Counted from the first letter of the stretch, positions 16,195 through 24,728 are shown. The stretch is 64,000 bases of DNA from Devosia sp. (GCF_017307495.1 NZ_JAFKHE010000020.1:62001-126000), one strand, 5' to 3'. Translations and numbers: made by a program. Notes: generated from the letters alone by a model not told the origin.

Positions 16195-16807
16195 TCTGTT
16201 TTCCGGCTCCGAGAGCGACGACGGGACCTTCGTTCCGTTCACCGACATCCTGTTCAACGCGCTGCTCGGCTTCGCGATGATGGTGTTCATCGCCTTCGCG
16301 CTGATCCGTCCCGACGCCAAGTCCGGCATCATCGACACCAATGCCGAGTTCATCATCACCACGACCTGGCCGGACGACAACGAGGACGACATCGACACCT
16401 ACGTGCAGGACCCGACCGGCAACGTCGTCTGGTACCACTCGATGCAGAAGGGCTTCGTCACCCTCGATCGCGACGACCGCGGCAACTACCTCGACGAGGT
16501 GACGGTCAACGGCGTCAAGCACCACGTCGCGCTCAACCAGGAGACGGTGAGCGTCCGCGGCATCCTGCCAGGCGAATACATCGTCAACATCTACCACTAC
16601 ACCAACCCCACCAACGCCGCGGTGCCGGTGACGGTGAAGGTCGAGAAGATCAACCCCAAGGTCTCGGTGGTCTATTACGACACGCTCGTGCTCGACAAGA
16701 AGGGCGACGAGAAGACCGTGATCCGCTTCACCGTCGACGCCGACGGCGCGGTCAGCAACATCAACACCGTGCCGGTCTCGCTGATCCAGGCCGTGCGCAA
16801 GGGCTGA
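16181..16807 (+). CDS. ExbD/TolR-like single-pass protein with a YfaP-like periplasmic domain
   Basis: A 208-residue protein with one membrane helix (about 20-42, FVPFTDILFNALLGFAMMVF). Asp-22 at its cytoplasmic edge matches the proton-carrying Asp of ExbD, TolR and MotB by position. The periplasmic region starts with IITTTWPDDNEDDIDTYVQD and PTGNVVWYH (about 58-86). This resembles the beta-sandwich of DUF2135/YfaP-type domains rather than a peptidoglycan-binding OmpA domain or a TonB-binding ExbD domain. The rest (about 90-208) is also beta-rich. The domain match is by eye. The ATG at 16181 overlaps the previous gene by 14 bases, so the pair should be coexpressed. Confidence 0.7.
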   Translation: MDGPSLFSGSESDDGTFVPFTDILFNALLGFAMMVFIAFALIRPDAKSGIIDTNAEFIITTTWPDDNEDDIDTYVQDPTGNVVWYHSMQKGFVTLDRDDRGNYLDEVTVNGVKHHVALNQETVSVRGILPGEYIVNIYHYTNPTNAAVPVTVKVEKINPKVSVVYYDTLVLDKKGDEKTVIRFTVDADGAVSNINTVPVSLIQAVRKG

Positions 16808-16812
16808 CAGGG

Positions 16813-17430
16813 ATGAACACGCTCGTCATCACCGGCTCCATCGCCCTGTTCCTGCTGCTGGCGCTGCTCCTGCTCAGCCTCAACCTGTTCTCGCTGTGGC
16901 GCTGGTGGGTGAAGGCGCTGATGATCGTCGTCACGCTCGGCTCGGTGATCGTGCTGTATTTCACCATGACCGGCCTGATCGGCTGGGCCTCGACCGACCG
17001 GATGCCGGCCCGCTTCAGCCTGCTGTCGACCCGCATCGTCGAGCCGGACAAGCTCAAGGGCCTGCCCGGCCACATCTACCTGTGGATCGAGGAGGTCGAC
17101 GACCAGCAGGTGGTGATCGCCCCGCCCCGCGCCTTCGAGGTGCCCTACGAGGTCGAGACCGCCAGCGACGTCGCCACCGCCCAGCAGCAGATCGAGGGCG
17201 GCGGCAAGGTGCTCGGCCAGTTCGCCGCCACCGGCTCGGAAGAAGCGGCAAAGGACGTCGCCCCGCAGGAAAAGGGCGCCGGCGCCGTCGACATGCAGGG
17301 CGCCGCCACCCAGGGCCAGGGCCAGGGCGGCGAGGGCTTCGAGAATGTCGGCGACCCCGGCACGCTCACCTTCTCGGAAATGCCGCCGGTCCCGCTGCCC
17401 GACAAGGGCGTGGTGCAGGTCGGCCAGTAA
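16813..17430 (+). CDS. Two-helix membrane protein of unknown function (third motor-operon gene)
   Basis: Not recognised. The 205-residue product has two N-terminal membrane helices (about residues 3-25 and 33-55, including LFLLLALLLLSLNLFSLWRW). A compact region with a WASTDRMPARFSLLSTR and LPGHIYLWIEEVDDQQ segment follows (about 60-120). The tail (about 125-205) is low-complexity and rich in Gly, Gln, Ala and Pro (QGAATQGQGQGGEGFENVGD), and probably extended. It starts 5 bases after the ExbD-like gene and completes the operon. It could be a third motor component or an adaptor; this is inference from synteny alone. Confidence 0.65.
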   Translation: MNTLVITGSIALFLLLALLLLSLNLFSLWRWWVKALMIVVTLGSVIVLYFTMTGLIGWASTDRMPARFSLLSTRIVEPDKLKGLPGHIYLWIEEVDDQQVVIAPPRAFEVPYEVETASDVATAQQQIEGGGKVLGQFAATGSEEAAKDVAPQEKGAGAVDMQGAATQGQGQGGEGFENVGDPGTLTFSEMPPVPLPDKGVVQVGQ

Positions 17431-17457
17431 GGCAGCCATGCTCGCCACCTCTGCCTT

Positions 17458-17602
17458 GCCTTCTCCCCTTGCGGGAGAAGGTGGCGCGTAGCGCCGGATG
17501 AGGGGTTCGCAGACTAAGTCTGCGCGATCGGAGCGTAGCGACGAGCGATGAGAGGGCTGAGACAGACCCCTCATCCGCCCTTCGGGCACCTCCTCCCGCA
17601 AA
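17458..17602. repeat. Palindromic element, family D copy 2
   Basis: CCTTCTCCCCTTGCGGGAGA leads into AGGTGGCGCGTAGCGCCGGATGAGGGG (to about 17505). Further on, CCCCTCATCCGCCC (from about 17577) runs in the opposite sense. Two half-elements therefore face away from a spacer containing TCGCAGACTAAGTCTGCGCG, itself an inverted repeat. It lies between the motor operon and a convergent small gene. Confidence 0.75.
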
Positions 17603-17623
17603 CAAGGCGATGGCCGATAGGCC

Positions 17624-17953
17624 TCACCCCTTGCCCAGCGCCTCCACGGCATAGGTGAGCGCGTTCTCGACCGCCCGGATCTCGACCACCACCGGCGCCA
17701 CCAGCGGGTCCGTCTCCCAGGCGGAGAACCCGCGCGCCAGGGCGAAGGCCGCCATCTCCTCGGCCCGGCGCCCGACGATCTCGGCGGCCGAGCGCGCCTC
17801 GCTCAGCGCGTCGGCCCGGACCGAATCCGGCGTCTGCGGATTGTTGGCGAGCGACTGCAGCCGCCGGGCGTTGATCCGCCACTGCCGCGCGAACTCCTCC
17901 GCCCGCTTCAGCCGGAACGAAACCACCGTCTCGCTGAGTTGTGCCTCTGCCAT
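17624..17953 (-). CDS. Small hypothetical helical protein
   Basis: Not recognised. The 109-residue product (start MAEAQLSETVVSF at 17953) is predicted almost entirely helical, with charged heptad-like stretches such as RLKRAEEFARQWRINARRLQ and ALSEARSAAEIVGRRAEEMA, so a coiled coil or helical bundle is possible. No signal peptide or membrane helix is present. A longer frame from 18016 or 18193 exists but its extra sequence has poor amino-acid character. It converges on the motor operon and diverges from the DUF2934 gene. Moderate confidence that it is coding. Confidence 0.55.
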   Translation of the reverse strand: MAEAQLSETVVSFRLKRAEEFARQWRINARRLQSLANNPQTPDSVRADALSEARSAAEIVGRRAEEMAAFALARGFSAWETDPLVAPVVVEIRAVENALTYAVEALGKG

Positions 17954-18225
17954 GCCGCCACCATTGATTCGCGCTGCGTACAAGTCAATTTGCTCGCGGC
18001 AATTTGGTGCCGCCATGACAGCTTGGTGGCAGCCTCGGGGCGGTCCCCGGCCGGCAGCGTCGCGCCGGGCGCAACCGGGCCCGCGCGCGTGGCGGTCAGG
18101 GCGGTCATGGCGCGTGTGCGACGGCAGGTCTTCGCGGCGGGTCGCGCTGCTGCTAGCCTGTGGCTTTACGTCTGCATGAGGGTGGCGCGCCATCCCGGCG
18201 CCCCCCGCCTCGCGAGGGAATGACG

Positions 18226-18486
18226 ATGCCCGCCAAATCAGTGCCCACCGCGCCCAGGCCTGCCGACCCCGCCGCGATCGTCAGCGAAGAGGCGATCCGC
18301 CAGCGCGCCTATTTCATGTGGGAGGCCGACGGCAGTCCGGAAGGCCGCCAGGACCACTACTGGAGCCTGGCCCGCGCCGAGGCGATCCGGGCCTTCGTCG
18401 AGGCCACGGCCAATGGCGTCGCCCGGGCCGCCGCCGCCACGCCGGAGGCAAAGCCGACCCGGCAATCGGCCGCGAAGGCGAAGTAA
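18226..18486 (+). CDS. DUF2934 small protein
   Basis: An 86-residue protein containing the DUF2934 motif EEAIRQRAYFMWEADGSPEG followed by RQDHYWSLARAEAI (about residues 18-52), frequent in Rhizobiales and of unknown function. The tail is Ala/Lys-rich (AAAATPEAKPTRQSAAKAK). The ribosome binding site GAGGGA at 18214 is best spaced from the ATG at 18226 rather than the ATG at 18220. It is followed by a GC-rich hairpin and a partial repeat. Confidence 0.82.
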   Translation: MPAKSVPTAPRPADPAAIVSEEAIRQRAYFMWEADGSPEGRQDHYWSLARAEAIRAFVEATANGVARAAAATPEAKPTRQSAAKAK

Positions 18487-18511
18487 GCCCGACCCCTGCC
18501 GCGGACGACAA

Positions 18512-18574
18512 CGCCCGGTCCGTGGGACCGGGCGCGATATCCGTCATCCCCGGGCGAAAACCCCCGGGGACGCA
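18512..18574. repeat. Hairpin plus partial family A palindrome
   Basis: CGCCCGGTCC and GGACCGGGCG (18512-18534) form a stem about 25 bases after the DUF2934 stop and could act as a terminator, though no T-run follows. At 18542-18574 lies CGTCATCCCCGGGCGAAAAC with its pairing CCCCCGGGGA, the left arm of family A without its right arm. Confidence 0.55.
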
Positions 18575-18596
18575 CGTTCGAACGCGGCCGCTGGAC

Positions 18597-18947
18597 TCAG
18601 TCCACTGCCGCGACGGCGATGATCTCGACCTTCAGCGCGGGATGCGCCAGGCGGGCTTCGATGCAGGCGCGGGCCGGCGGGTTGGCCGGGTCGATCCAGG
18701 CGTCGTAGACCGAGTTCATCGCGGCGAAGTCGCCGATATTGTTGAGGATCACCTGGACGCTGAGCACCTTGGACTTGCTGGTGCCGGCCTCGGCGAGCAG
18801 CTTGTCGATCGCCTCGAGCACCTCGGCGGTCTGCTTCTCGATCGGGCCGTTGTAGTCCTGGGCGACCTGCCCGGCGAGGTAGACGGTATTGCCGTGCTTG
18901 ACGGCCATGCTCATGCGCTTGCCGGGCTGGTAGCGGGTGATGCTCAT
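18597..18947 (-). CDS. RidA-family protein (second paralogue)
   Basis: A 116-residue member of the RidA/YjgF/UK114 family of small trimeric enamine/imine deaminases and relatives. VKHGNTVYLAGQVAQDYN is the strand-2 motif, IEKQTAEVLEAIDKLLAEAG the first helix, KVLSVQVILNNIGDF the next strand, and NPPARACIEARLAHPALKVE the C-terminal signature, including PPAR. It is distinct from the paralogue at 6441-6830, with low identity by eye, so a different RidA subfamily is likely. AAGGAGCAC precedes the ATG. Monocistronic. Confidence 0.92.
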   Translation of the reverse strand: MSITRYQPGKRMSMAVKHGNTVYLAGQVAQDYNGPIEKQTAEVLEAIDKLLAEAGTSKSKVLSVQVILNNIGDFAAMNSVYDAWIDPANPPARACIEARLAHPALKVEIIAVAAVD

Positions 18948-19180
18948 GGAAGTGCTCCTTGGTGAAAATCCGGAGCCTGATGTAGCGGCTGCGGCGCCGG
19001 GACGAAAGCCGGAATCACCCCCTCGTCGGCCCCACTTTGGTTCCGGTCCGCCGTTGCGGCTGCGGCGCCGGACCGCCGCCGTTCATCCAGCTGATCCGAT
19101 CCTGAGCGCGGCGTTCAGCCGGCGTTCACGGGCGCGTGACTATTGCCCCGCCCCCACAAACACCCTCCGCAAGCGAGTTT

Positions 19181-20560
19181 ATGGGAATGGACAAGCGTTT
19201 TCCGCTGGAAGACCAGATCGAGATGCTGGCGAGCGCCCTCAGGGGGCGCGTCGTGACCCCGGGGAGCCCGGACTATGACGGCCTGCGCATCGTCGCCTTG
19301 GCGAACTTCGACAAGACCCCGGCCGCCGTGATCCGCGTCGCCACTGCCGCCGACATCGCCGCGGTGATCAACTTCGCCAGGGCCACCGACCTCGAGCTCG
19401 CCGTCCGCTCCGGCGGCCACAGCGTCGGCGGCTTTTCGGGCAGCAATGGCGGCCTCGTCATCGACCTGCGCGACCTCACCGGCATCGACATCGACCATGC
19501 CGGCCGCACCGGCTGGTTCGGCACCGGCCTCAATGCCGGAGCAGTGACCGCCGCGCTCGAGCCGCACGGGCTCATCCTGCCGCTCGGCGATTCCGGCACG
19601 GTCGGCCTCGGCGGCATCACCCTGGGCGGCGGCATCGGCTACCTCGTGCGCAAGCATGGCCTCACCATCGATTCGCTGCTCGCCGCCGAGATCGTCACCG
19701 CCGACGGCGACATCCTCGTCGCCGATGCCGAGCATCATTCCGACCTGTTCTGGGCCCTGCGCGGCGGCGGCGGCAATTTCGGCGTCGTCACCCGCTTCCG
19801 GTTCCGGCTGCATGCGCTGCCCAGCTTCGTCGGCGGCCCGCTGATCCTGCCGGCGACGCCGGAGGTCCTGGCCGGCTTCGTCGCCGCCGCCGAGGCGGCG
19901 CCCGACGAGCTGACCGCCATCGTCAACCTGATGCCGGCCCCGCCGCTGCCCTTCATCCCGCCGCATGTCCACGGCCAGCTCGTGCTCATGGGCATGATGG
20001 CCCATGCCGGCGACGCCGAGGCCGCGGCCCGCGCGCTCGCGCCCTTCCGCGCCCTCGCCCCCGCCATTGCCGACCTCGTCGGACCGGCCCCGCTCTCGAG
20101 CCTCTATATCCCCGAGGATCCGAACCTGCGCCCGGCCGTCACCACCCGCGCGCTCTACATGGACACGGTCGGCCTCGCCGATGCCCGCACCCTGATCGAG
20201 CACCTGGGCCGCACCGACGCGCCGATGTTCATCGGCCAGGTCCGCGTCCTCGGCGGCGCCGCCGCCCGCGTGCCGGTCGGCGATACCGCCTATGCCCATC
20301 GCAGGAGCCGCATCCTCGTCGGCCTGCTCGCCATGTATGGCGGGCCGACCGAGCCGCACGAGCGCTGGGCCAGCGCCGGCATCGCGGCGCTGCGCCAGCA
20401 CGATGCCGGCGCCTACGTGAACTTCGTCTCCAACGAAGGCCCGGAGCGCCTGCGCGCCGCCTACCCGGGCCCGACGTGGGACCGGCTGCGCCAGGTCAAG
20501 GCCAAGTACGACCCCGAGAACCTGTTCCGGCTCAACCAGAACATCCCCCCGGCCGCCTGA
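19181..20560 (+). CDS. FAD-binding BBE-type oxidoreductase
   Basis: Flavoprotein of the berberine-bridge-enzyme-like, PCMH/VAO family, 459 residues. The FAD domain includes LELAVRSGGHSVGGFSGSNG (about residues 75-94), where the His is the usual covalent FAD attachment site, and GTVGLGGITLGGGIGYL. The C-terminal BBE motif is KYDPENLFRLNQNIPP. The substrate is unknown; family members oxidise sugars, alkaloids or phenolics. No signal peptide. I chose the ATG at 19181; the frame also has an upstream GTG at 19136, and 19187 is possible. None has a strong ribosome binding site. Confidence 0.9.
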   Translation: MGMDKRFPLEDQIEMLASALRGRVVTPGSPDYDGLRIVALANFDKTPAAVIRVATAADIAAVINFARATDLELAVRSGGHSVGGFSGSNGGLVIDLRDLTGIDIDHAGRTGWFGTGLNAGAVTAALEPHGLILPLGDSGTVGLGGITLGGGIGYLVRKHGLTIDSLLAAEIVTADGDILVADAEHHSDLFWALRGGGGNFGVVTRFRFRLHALPSFVGGPLILPATPEVLAGFVAAAEAAPDELTAIVNLMPAPPLPFIPPHVHGQLVLMGMMAHAGDAEAAARALAPFRALAPAIADLVGPAPLSSLYIPEDPNLRPAVTTRALYMDTVGLADARTLIEHLGRTDAPMFIGQVRVLGGAAARVPVGDTAYAHRRSRILVGLLAMYGGPTEPHERWASAGIAALRQHDAGAYVNFVSNEGPERLRAAYPGPTWDRLRQVKAKYDPENLFRLNQNIPPAA

Positions 20561-20734
20561 GGCCCGACGGATGGCGGCGCCCGCGCAAGGGGGCGCCGCG
20601 GCCACGGATGGGAAGCGCAGCCGCTGCCGGGGCTCGGTCGCGGGCTCCCGCGCTTCCCATTCGGCCCTCCCGCCCTTGACGTTCCCGGCCGGCCGGCCCG
20701 CTATATGCGTCCCGCAACCGGCCGAGTCCGCCCG

Positions 20735-21571
20735 ATGCCCGATCGTCCGCTCCTCGTCGTCGACGGCGATTCCTTCGCCCACCGCGCCTATCACGGCCTG
20801 CCCAAGACGATCCGGCGGGCCGGCGACAAGGGCGGCGGCGCTATCGTCGGCTTCGCCAACTACCTGCTCCGCCTCTACGAGGCCGAACGACCGCGCGCCG
20901 TCATCGTCGGCTGGGACACGCTGAGCGAACCGAACTGGCGCGCGCTGGAGTTCCCCGACTACCAGGGCGGCCGCGTGTTCGACGACGAGATCGTCGACCA
21001 GCTCGACGTGCTGCCCGAGCTCGTCGCCGCCATGGGCTTTGCCTCGGGCAAGGCCGCCGGCTTCGAGGCCGACGATTTCCTCGCCACCGCCGTCGCGCTC
21101 GAGGAGACGGCCAGCGGCACCGTGCTCGTTGCCAGCGGCGACCGCGACGCCTTCCAGCTCGTCTCCGAGCGCACCACCGTGCTGCACCCGGTCAAGGCCG
21201 GCGAGATCGCCCGCGTCGGCATCGCCGAGGTGCGCGAGCGCTACGGCGTCGAACCGAGGCAGGTGCCCGACTTCATTGCGCTGCGCGGCGACCCCTCCGA
21301 CAAGATCCCCGGCGCGAGGGGCATCGGCGCCACCACCGCGGCGAGCCTGTTGAAGCGCTATCCCGACCTCGAGGCCATGCTCGCTGACGGCAAGTTCGAG
21401 GCGGTGGCCGACGACCTCCGCCTCTACAGGCGCCTCGCCACCATGGTCACCACCGCCCCGCTCGCGCCGATCCCCGACCAGCGCCCGACCTGGGACAAGG
21501 CGGCGGCACTGGCGCGCGCCTGGGAACTCAACAACCTCGCCGACCGGCTGGAGGGATTGGCCAAGACGTGA
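20735..21571 (+). CDS. 5'-3' exonuclease (PolA-N/FEN-like, stand-alone)
   Basis: A 278-residue flap-endonuclease-fold nuclease like the N-terminal domain of DNA polymerase I but without a polymerase. Metal ligands appear in LLVVDGDSFAHRAYHGLPK, AGFEADDFLATAV and LVASGDRDAFQLVSE. The helix-hairpin-helix DNA-binding motif is in RGDPSDKIPGARGIGATTAA (about residues 185-205). Free-standing relatives process flaps or R-loop ends. The upstream gap 20561-20734 contains a hairpin-forming GC-rich stretch. The ATG at 20735 is preferred over one at 20705. No obvious operon partner. Confidence 0.9.
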   Translation: MPDRPLLVVDGDSFAHRAYHGLPKTIRRAGDKGGGAIVGFANYLLRLYEAERPRAVIVGWDTLSEPNWRALEFPDYQGGRVFDDEIVDQLDVLPELVAAMGFASGKAAGFEADDFLATAVALEETASGTVLVASGDRDAFQLVSERTTVLHPVKAGEIARVGIAEVRERYGVEPRQVPDFIALRGDPSDKIPGARGIGATTAASLLKRYPDLEAMLADGKFEAVADDLRLYRRLATMVTTAPLAPIPDQRPTWDKAAALARAWELNNLADRLEGLAKT

Positions 21572-21712
21572 ACCGCTGCCGCGGAAATGGCACGGCCGGC
21601 CAGCCGTCCTGATCCCCGGACAATGCGTCGATGCGACTGACGCACGGCCGAAGAGCGACAGTCTTGCTGCCTATCCGACGCGCCCGATCTACAGTATTGT
21701 GGCAGCTGCCTT

Positions 21713-22897
21713 TTGGAGGAGGTTGCGATCTACATCGCCATCTTCGCACTGTTTCTCGGTACGCTCAGTATCGGCACGACGGAATTCGTCATCGCGGGCA
21801 TCCTGCCGGCGATCGCGGCCGACCTGTCCGTGCCCATCCCGACAGCCGGCCTGCTCGTCACCGCCTATGCCATCGGCGTCGCCGTGGGCGGCCCGATCCT
21901 GACGCTGCTGCTCGCCCCGCTCACCCGCAAGCGCGCCGCGCTTATCCTGATGGCCCTGTTCATCGCCGGGCACTTCATCACCGGGCTCGCCGGCGACTTC
22001 GGCTGGGCCCTCGCCGGACGGCTGCTTTCGGCCACCGGTCATGGCGGCTATTTCGGCGTCGCGGTCGTCCTCGTCGCCACCATCGCCCCCCGGGACCGGG
22101 TCGGCACCGCGCTCTCCTTCATCTTCGCCGGCGTCACCATCGCCAATATCATCGGCGTCCCCGCCGGCACGATGCTCGGGCAGATGCTGGGCTGGCGGGC
22201 GCCGCTGTGGATGGTGGCGGCCATGGCGACGGTCGGCGCGCTCGCCGTGCTGGTCTTCGTGCCCGACTCGAGCACCGGCCAGTCCGCCCGCGCCAGCATC
22301 GCCACCCAGTTCCGCGCGCTCGGCAACCACCGCGTGCTGACCTCGTTCGCCCTCATCTTCCTGATGATGATCGCGCTATGGGGCCTCAACACCTTCATCG
22401 CGCCCTATCTGACCGACGTCGTCGGCGTGCCTGCGGCGTGGATCTCCGGCGTGCTGCTGCTCACCGGCATCGGGGCGACGGTCGGCATCTTCATCGGCGG
22501 CCGTCTCGCCGACCTGCGCCCCACCGAGACGCTGCGCTACGCCTACCCGCTGCTCGCGGCCGTCTATGTCGCCGTCTACGTCCTGTCGCCGGGCAACCTG
22601 TGGCTGGGCATCGCCCTCGCCGGGCTGATCGCCCTGCCGATCACGCTCGTTGCCACCACGGTGCAGAACCGCGTGCTCAAGGGCGCTGGCGAGGCGCCCG
22701 ACCTCGCCTCGACCCTCATCTCCTCGGTGTTCAATGTCGGCACCGCCACCGGCTCATGGATCAGCGCCACCGCCCTCGGCGCCGGCTTCGCCTACGCCCA
22801 GCTGCCGCTCATTTCCGTGGCTGCGGCCCTGTGTGCGAGCGTGCTCGCCTACTTCGTGACGGCCCGCGATCGCCGCGAGGCCCTCGCCGTGGCCTGA
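21713..22897 (+). CDS. MFS transporter (AraJ/arabinose-efflux-permease group)
   Basis: Twelve-helix major-facilitator exporter, 394 residues, inner membrane. The first helix contains FLGTLSIGTTEFVIAGILPA, a signature of the sugar-efflux/DHA1 subgroup. Loop 2-3 has LLLAPLTRKRAAL, and motif-C-like glycines lie in GVTIANIIGVPAGTMLGQML. The substrate is not predictable (drugs, sugars or metabolites). No ATG is available near the start. The frame opens with a TTG at 21713 lying inside a perfect GGAGGAGG (21715-21722), and the codon ideally spaced from that site is ATC at 21728. Confidence 0.88.
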   Translation: MEEVAIYIAIFALFLGTLSIGTTEFVIAGILPAIAADLSVPIPTAGLLVTAYAIGVAVGGPILTLLLAPLTRKRAALILMALFIAGHFITGLAGDFGWALAGRLLSATGHGGYFGVAVVLVATIAPRDRVGTALSFIFAGVTIANIIGVPAGTMLGQMLGWRAPLWMVAAMATVGALAVLVFVPDSSTGQSARASIATQFRALGNHRVLTSFALIFLMMIALWGLNTFIAPYLTDVVGVPAAWISGVLLLTGIGATVGIFIGGRLADLRPTETLRYAYPLLAAVYVAVYVLSPGNLWLGIALAGLIALPITLVATTVQNRVLKGAGEAPDLASTLISSVFNVGTATGSWISATALGAGFAYAQLPLISVAAALCASVLAYFVTARDRREALAVA

Positions 22898-22981
22898 CCC
22901 CGCGTCATCCGAAATCTTCCGCCCCGGCGCATTGCCCCCTGCCGCGATCTCCGCCTAACCTCCGCCACCGGAGGAACACGC

Positions 22982-23896
22982 ATGAACACCACCATCACCG
23001 CCCCGCCCGACCGCCAGCCCGCGCTCGAAGCGCCCGATGCCGAGGGCGTCTATCGCATCTGGCCGGGCGCCGCGCCCGGCTCGGAAGGCTGGACCTGGTC
23101 CGAGCGCACCATGCCGGTGCCGTGGCCGACCACGTCCCCGCGCCGGCTGACCCGCAACGTCGTGACCCCGACCGTCACCGCCTTCCGCCCCGCGCCCGGC
23201 AAGGCCACCGGCGCCGCCATGGTCATCGCGCCCGGCGGCGCCTTCCACTTCCTGCTCGTCGACCACGAGGGCTACGACATGGCCCGCTGGCTGGCAGGTC
23301 AGGGCGTCACCTGCTTCGTGCTGAAATACCGCCTCGGCCGCTCCACCGACGACGACGCGCAACTGCTCGAGTTCCGCAACGACCTGCAGGCCCGCCTCGC
23401 CGCCAGCAAGACCGATCCCAACCACCCGATGCGTCAGGCGATGCACGAGGCCCGGCTGTGGGGCGAGGAAGACGGCCGCCAGGCCATCCGCTTCGTGCGC
23501 GCCAACGCTGCCCACTGGGGCATCGACCCGAACCGCATCGGCATCACCGGCTTTTCCGCCGGCGGCGGCGTCACCATGGGCCCGGTGCTCGAGCACGACG
23601 CGCAGTCGCGCCCCGATTTCGCCGCCCCGATCTACGCCGCCTGGCGCGAGGGCGCGCCCGTCCCGGCCGATGCCTGCCCGCTGTTCATCGTCATTTCCGA
23701 CGACGACGGCTCGGTCCCCGCCCTCTCCTCGCTCCGCCTCTACGAAGCCTGGCACAAGGCCGGCAAGCCGGTCGAACTGCACATCTTCGGCAATGGCGGC
23801 CACGGCTACGGCATGGCGAAAGAAGGCTGGCTCTCCGACCCCTGGCCCGAGCTGCTGGCCAACTGGCTGAAGCTGCAGGGCGTCATCGCGAAATAG
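22982..23896 (+). CDS. Alpha/beta hydrolase (esterase/acetylxylan-esterase-like)
   Basis: A 304-residue serine hydrolase. VIAPGGAFHFLLVDHEGYDM is the oxyanion-hole region (HGG replaced by PGG), RIGITGFSAGGGVTM holds the nucleophile Ser in G-x-S-x-G, the acid is probably in VISDDDGSVP, and His is in GNGGHGYGMAKEGWL. This arrangement resembles BD-FAE/acetylxylan esterase family proteins. No signal peptide, so intracellular. GGAGGAACACGC precedes the ATG at 22982. It is convergent with the SDR gene; a role in sugar-ester metabolism beside the sugar-acid cluster is possible but inferred. Confidence 0.88.
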   Translation: MNTTITAPPDRQPALEAPDAEGVYRIWPGAAPGSEGWTWSERTMPVPWPTTSPRRLTRNVVTPTVTAFRPAPGKATGAAMVIAPGGAFHFLLVDHEGYDMARWLAGQGVTCFVLKYRLGRSTDDDAQLLEFRNDLQARLAASKTDPNHPMRQAMHEARLWGEEDGRQAIRFVRANAAHWGIDPNRIGITGFSAGGGVTMGPVLEHDAQSRPDFAAPIYAAWREGAPVPADACPLFIVISDDDGSVPALSSLRLYEAWHKAGKPVELHIFGNGGHGYGMAKEGWLSDPWPELLANWLKLQGVIAK

Positions 23897-23951
23897 CGCA
23901 GGCCCGGGCGCGACAGCCGGCGCGCCCGCCCCCCGGACCCGGCCTCGCTGC

Positions 23952-24704
23952 CTACAGCGTGATCCCGCCGTCCGCGATGAAGTTCGTGCCCGTGGCGTAG
24001 GCGCTCTCGTCGCTGGCGAGATAGACGCACAGGTGCGCCATCTCCTCGGGCTGCGCCATGCGGCCCATCGGCTGGCGCGCGATGAAGGTCTTCCACACCT
24101 CGTCATGCTCGCCGAGCGCATGCGCGCGCTCGTGCAGCGACGGCGAATCGACGCTGCCCGGGCAGAGCGCGTTGGCCCGGATGCCGTTCTTCATGTAGTC
24201 GAACGCCACTGACTTGGTGAACCCGATCACCGCCGCCTTGCTCGACATGTAGCTCACCCGGTTCGGCACCCCCTTGAGCGAGCTCGCCACCGAGGCGACG
24301 TTGATGATCGAGGCCCCGCCCTGCGCGATGAAGGCCGGCAGGAACGCCTGGGTCAGCACGAACATCGGCGTCACGTTGATGTCGAAGCTGCGCTGCCAGT
24401 CCTCGAGCGTCGTCGTCCCCAGCATGCCCTGGTGCACCCAGCCGGCACCGTTGTAGAGCACGTTCACCCCGGCGTGCCGCGCCGCCGCCGCCCGCAGCGC
24501 GGCATGGTCGGTGACATCGAGCGCATAGGCCTCGTGTCCCGCCGAAATCCGTCCCAGCTCCTCGCCCTTCCGCGCGATTGCCGCCGCGTCGCGATCGGTG
24601 GCGATCACCCGCGCCCCCTCGCGTGCAAATGCCACCGCCGCCGCGCCGCCGATCCCGGCCGCCGCCGCGGTCATGAACACCACCTTGCCCTCGAGCCGTC
24701 CCAT
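23952..24704 (-). CDS. SDR-family oxidoreductase (DHRS6/2-keto-3-deoxy-L-fuconate-dehydrogenase-like)
   Basis: Classical short-chain dehydrogenase of 250 residues. The Rossmann motif is TAAAAGIGGAAAVAFAREGA (residues 12-31) with Asp in VIATDRDAAA favouring NAD. The active site has Ser in VASVASSLKG and Tyr/Lys in YMSSKAAVIGFTK. ANALCPGSVDSPSLHER closely resembles the BDH2/DHRS6 and L-fuconate-pathway dehydrogenases. Substrate inferred as a hydroxy- or 2-keto-3-deoxy-sugar acid because a kinase, an enolase paralogue, a LacI regulator and an IlvD/Edd dehydratase are adjacent. Divergent from the kinase gene across 124 bases. Confidence 0.88.
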   Translation of the reverse strand: MGRLEGKVVFMTAAAAGIGGAAAVAFAREGARVIATDRDAAAIARKGEELGRISAGHEAYALDVTDHAALRAAAARHAGVNVLYNGAGWVHQGMLGTTTLEDWQRSFDINVTPMFVLTQAFLPAFIAQGGASIINVASVASSLKGVPNRVSYMSSKAAVIGFTKSVAFDYMKNGIRANALCPGSVDSPSLHERAHALGEHDEVWKTFIARQPMGRMAQPEEMAHLCVYLASDESAYATGTNFIADGGITL

Positions 24705-24728
24705 CGTTCACTCTCCTCCTGGTCCTGG

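Noticed and set aside
15409..17430. Zorya-type anti-phage system
   Set aside because: ZorA/ZorB-like partners come to mind, but no ZorC, ZorD/ZorE helicase or nuclease is nearby and the second protein has no peptidoglycan-binding domain.
19115..21187. A 690-codon minus-strand frame opposite the BBE oxidoreductase and exonuclease
   Set aside because: Spans two unrelated plus-strand genes with clear motifs; shadow frame.
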